A stretch of 64,000 nucleotides of DNA. It comes from Sphingomonadales bacterium. GTDB lineage: Bacteria > Pseudomonadota > Alphaproteobacteria > Sphingomonadales > Sphingomonadaceae. The stretch lies in the NCBI GenBank assembly GCA_025362295.1, contig JANYGX010000017.1, positions 1-64,000 on the forward strand, in the 5' to 3' direction. The position numbers and the translations under genes were made by a program. Positions 62,920 through 64,000 of the stretch are shown piece by piece. Numbering within the stretch: position 1 is the stretch's first letter; each line of letters begins with the position of its first letter. The notes below the pieces were generated by a model, which was given only the letters and a program-made list of their open reading frames with translations, was not told where the DNA came from and made no database searches.

Positions 62920-64000
62920 ATGGTTGATAGAATGACCACGGAATGGCAGGCACTCGCTCAAAAAGAGCTTGGAAACTTGAAACTGTCAGATCTGACCTGG
63001 CCGACACCAGAAGGCATTGAAGTTAAACCGCTTTATACGGCTGACGATATCAGGGACATCCGTGCTGAAATGCCAGGCTTTGTGCCTTATACCAGAGGCG
63101 TTCGTGCAACAATGTACGCTAATCGCCCGTGGACAATTCGCCAGTATGCAGGGTTTTCCACAGCGGAGGACTCGAATGCATTTTATAAACGTAATCTTGC
63201 AGCTGGCCAGATGGGGCTTAGTGTTGCCTTTGATCTTGCAACTCACAGAGGATATGACAGCGATCATGAACGCGTCGCGGGTGATGTTGGTAAGGCAGGT
63301 GTCGCGATCGACTCAGTTGAAGATATGAAAATTCTATTTCAGGACATTCCACTTGATAAAATGTCAATCAGTATGACCATGAACGGCGCTGTTATTCCCT
63401 GCTTGGCGTTTTATATTGTAGCCGCTGAAGAACAAGGCGTTTCTTCAGATCAGCTATCAGGCACTATTCAAAATGATATTTTAAAAGAATTCATGGTGCG
63501 CAACACGTATATTTACCCACCCTCACAATCAATGCGGATTGTTGCTGATATAATCGAATACACGTCTAAATATATGCCAAAATTTAACAGCATTTCCATT
63601 TCAGGCTATCACATGCAGGAGGCTGGAGCGACACAATTACAGGAATTAGCCTTCACGCTTGCAGATGGCATGGAATATGTTCGAGCTGCCATGGCGCGCG
63701 GACTTGATGTCGATGCTTTTGCTGGTCGATTGAGTTTTTTCTTTGCTATTGGAATGAATTTTTTCATGGAAGTTGCCAAACTTCGAGCCGCACGTCAATT
63801 ATGGGCACGCATAATGACAAATTTTGGTGCCAAGAAGGCCTCTTCATTAATGTTGCGTACACATTGCCAAACCTCCGGTGTTTCATTGACTGAGAAAGAT
63901 CCTTACAATAACATAGTGCGCACAACACTTGAGGCGCTAGCAGCAACACTGGGAGGCACACAATCGTTGCATACCAATGCATTTGATGAGGCAATTGCAC
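62920..64000 (+). CDS. Methylmalonyl-CoA mutase, N-terminal part (partial)
   Basis: The first 360 residues of the catalytic subunit; the gene continues past the window edge. Clear marks are [79 protein letters not shown] and [20 protein letters not shown]. These form the TIM barrel that binds the CoA ester. The enzyme interconverts methylmalonyl-CoA and succinyl-CoA with coenzyme B12; the B12 domain would lie beyond the edge. AGGAG stands before the ATG at 62920. Confidence 0.96.
   Translation, partial: MVDRMTTEWQALAQKELGNLKLSDLTWPTPEGIEVKPLYTADDIRDIRAEMPGFVPYTRGVRATMYANRPWTIRQYAGFSTAEDSNAFYKRNLAAGQMGLSVAFDLATHRGYDSDHERVAGDVGKAGVAIDSVEDMKILFQDIPLDKMSISMTMNGAVIPCLAFYIVAAEEQGVSSDQLSGTIQNDILKEFMVRNTYIYPPSQSMRIVADIIEYTSKYMPKFNSISISGYHMQEAGATQLQELAFTLADGMEYVRAAMARGLDVDAFAGRLSFFFAIGMNFFMEVAKLRAARQLWARIMTNFGAKKASSLMLRTHCQTSGVSLTEKDPYNNIVRTTLEALAATLGGTQSLHTNAFDEAIA

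Overview
The window looks like chromosomal DNA of an alphaproteobacterium, most likely near the Sphingomonadales. This is inferred from gene content and order: DUF3089 protein-ruvX divergent from gatC-gatA; a free-standing PurL of the small type; lptD-surA-pdxA-rsmA facing pepA-holC; an Rrf2-sufBCDS-sufT-sufA operon; a DUF3597 protein; long alphaproteobacterial PstC and PstA; and a TonB receptor beside a GH3 glycosidase and a FucP-type transporter. Base composition is moderate, with AT-rich intergenic DNA. Coding density is high and many neighbouring genes overlap by 1-14 bases. I saw no tRNA, rRNA, CRISPR array, prophage or transposase gene.

Layout. 0.1-2.7 kb (minus): DUF3089 hydrolase-like protein, ruvX, and a prolyl-4-hydroxylase-like oxygenase. 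2.7-4.6 kb (plus): gatC-gatA of the tRNA amidotransferase, without gatB. 4.6-10.3 kb: a likely sugar-uptake locus with a TonB-dependent receptor (plus) converging on a sugar MFS transporter and a GH3 beta-glycosidase (minus). 10.7-16.5 kb: a complete RND multidrug efflux operon (adaptor, pump, outer-membrane factor). 16.5-18.2 kb: fructose-6-phosphate-aldolase-type transaldolase and aldose epimerase, divergent. 18.3-23.2 kb (minus): purL, rarA, a GNAT acetyltransferase and an RNase H-like DUF429-type protein as one tight operon. 23.4-30.9 kb (plus): a pstSCAB-phoU-phoB phosphate operon behind a recognisable Pho box, then two membrane proteins. 30.9-36.4 kb (minus): lptD-surA-pdxA-rsmA. 36.5-38.5 kb (plus): pepA-holC. 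38.5-48.6 kb (minus): a type II secretion operon in the order E-F-G-H-I-J-L-M-N-D-K. 48.8-52.1 kb: DUF952 gene, pyrD, accA and a SleB-type cell-wall hydrolase (minus). 52.1-52.4 kb: a candidate small RNA with a strong terminator. 52.4-53.3 kb: an AraC-type regulator. 53.3-59.6 kb (plus): an Rrf2 regulator and the SUF iron-sulfur cluster operon, ending in trmB. 59.7-64 kb: DUF3597 protein, dienelactone hydrolase and DUF885 peptidase-like protein, and the start of a methylmalonyl-CoA mutase gene that runs off the edge.

How the parts work together. The Pst proteins import phosphate, and PhoU and PhoB report and respond to phosphate supply; the PhoR kinase is not at this locus. SurA and LptD act together in building the outer membrane. 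The T2SS operon supplies most of a secretion machine but lacks a PDZ-type GspC and a prepilin peptidase. The SUF operon is probably autoregulated through a perfect 16-bp-arm palindrome directly before its Rrf2 gene, and it carries a palindromic repeat element between sufB and sufC.

Nothing here is clearly a new defence or mobile system. The best leads are regulatory: the suf palindrome, the repeat inside the suf operon, the inverted repeat at the TonB receptor, and the candidate small RNA near 52.2 kb. Next come the DUF429/GNAT pair attached to purL-rarA and the unusual T2SS gene set.
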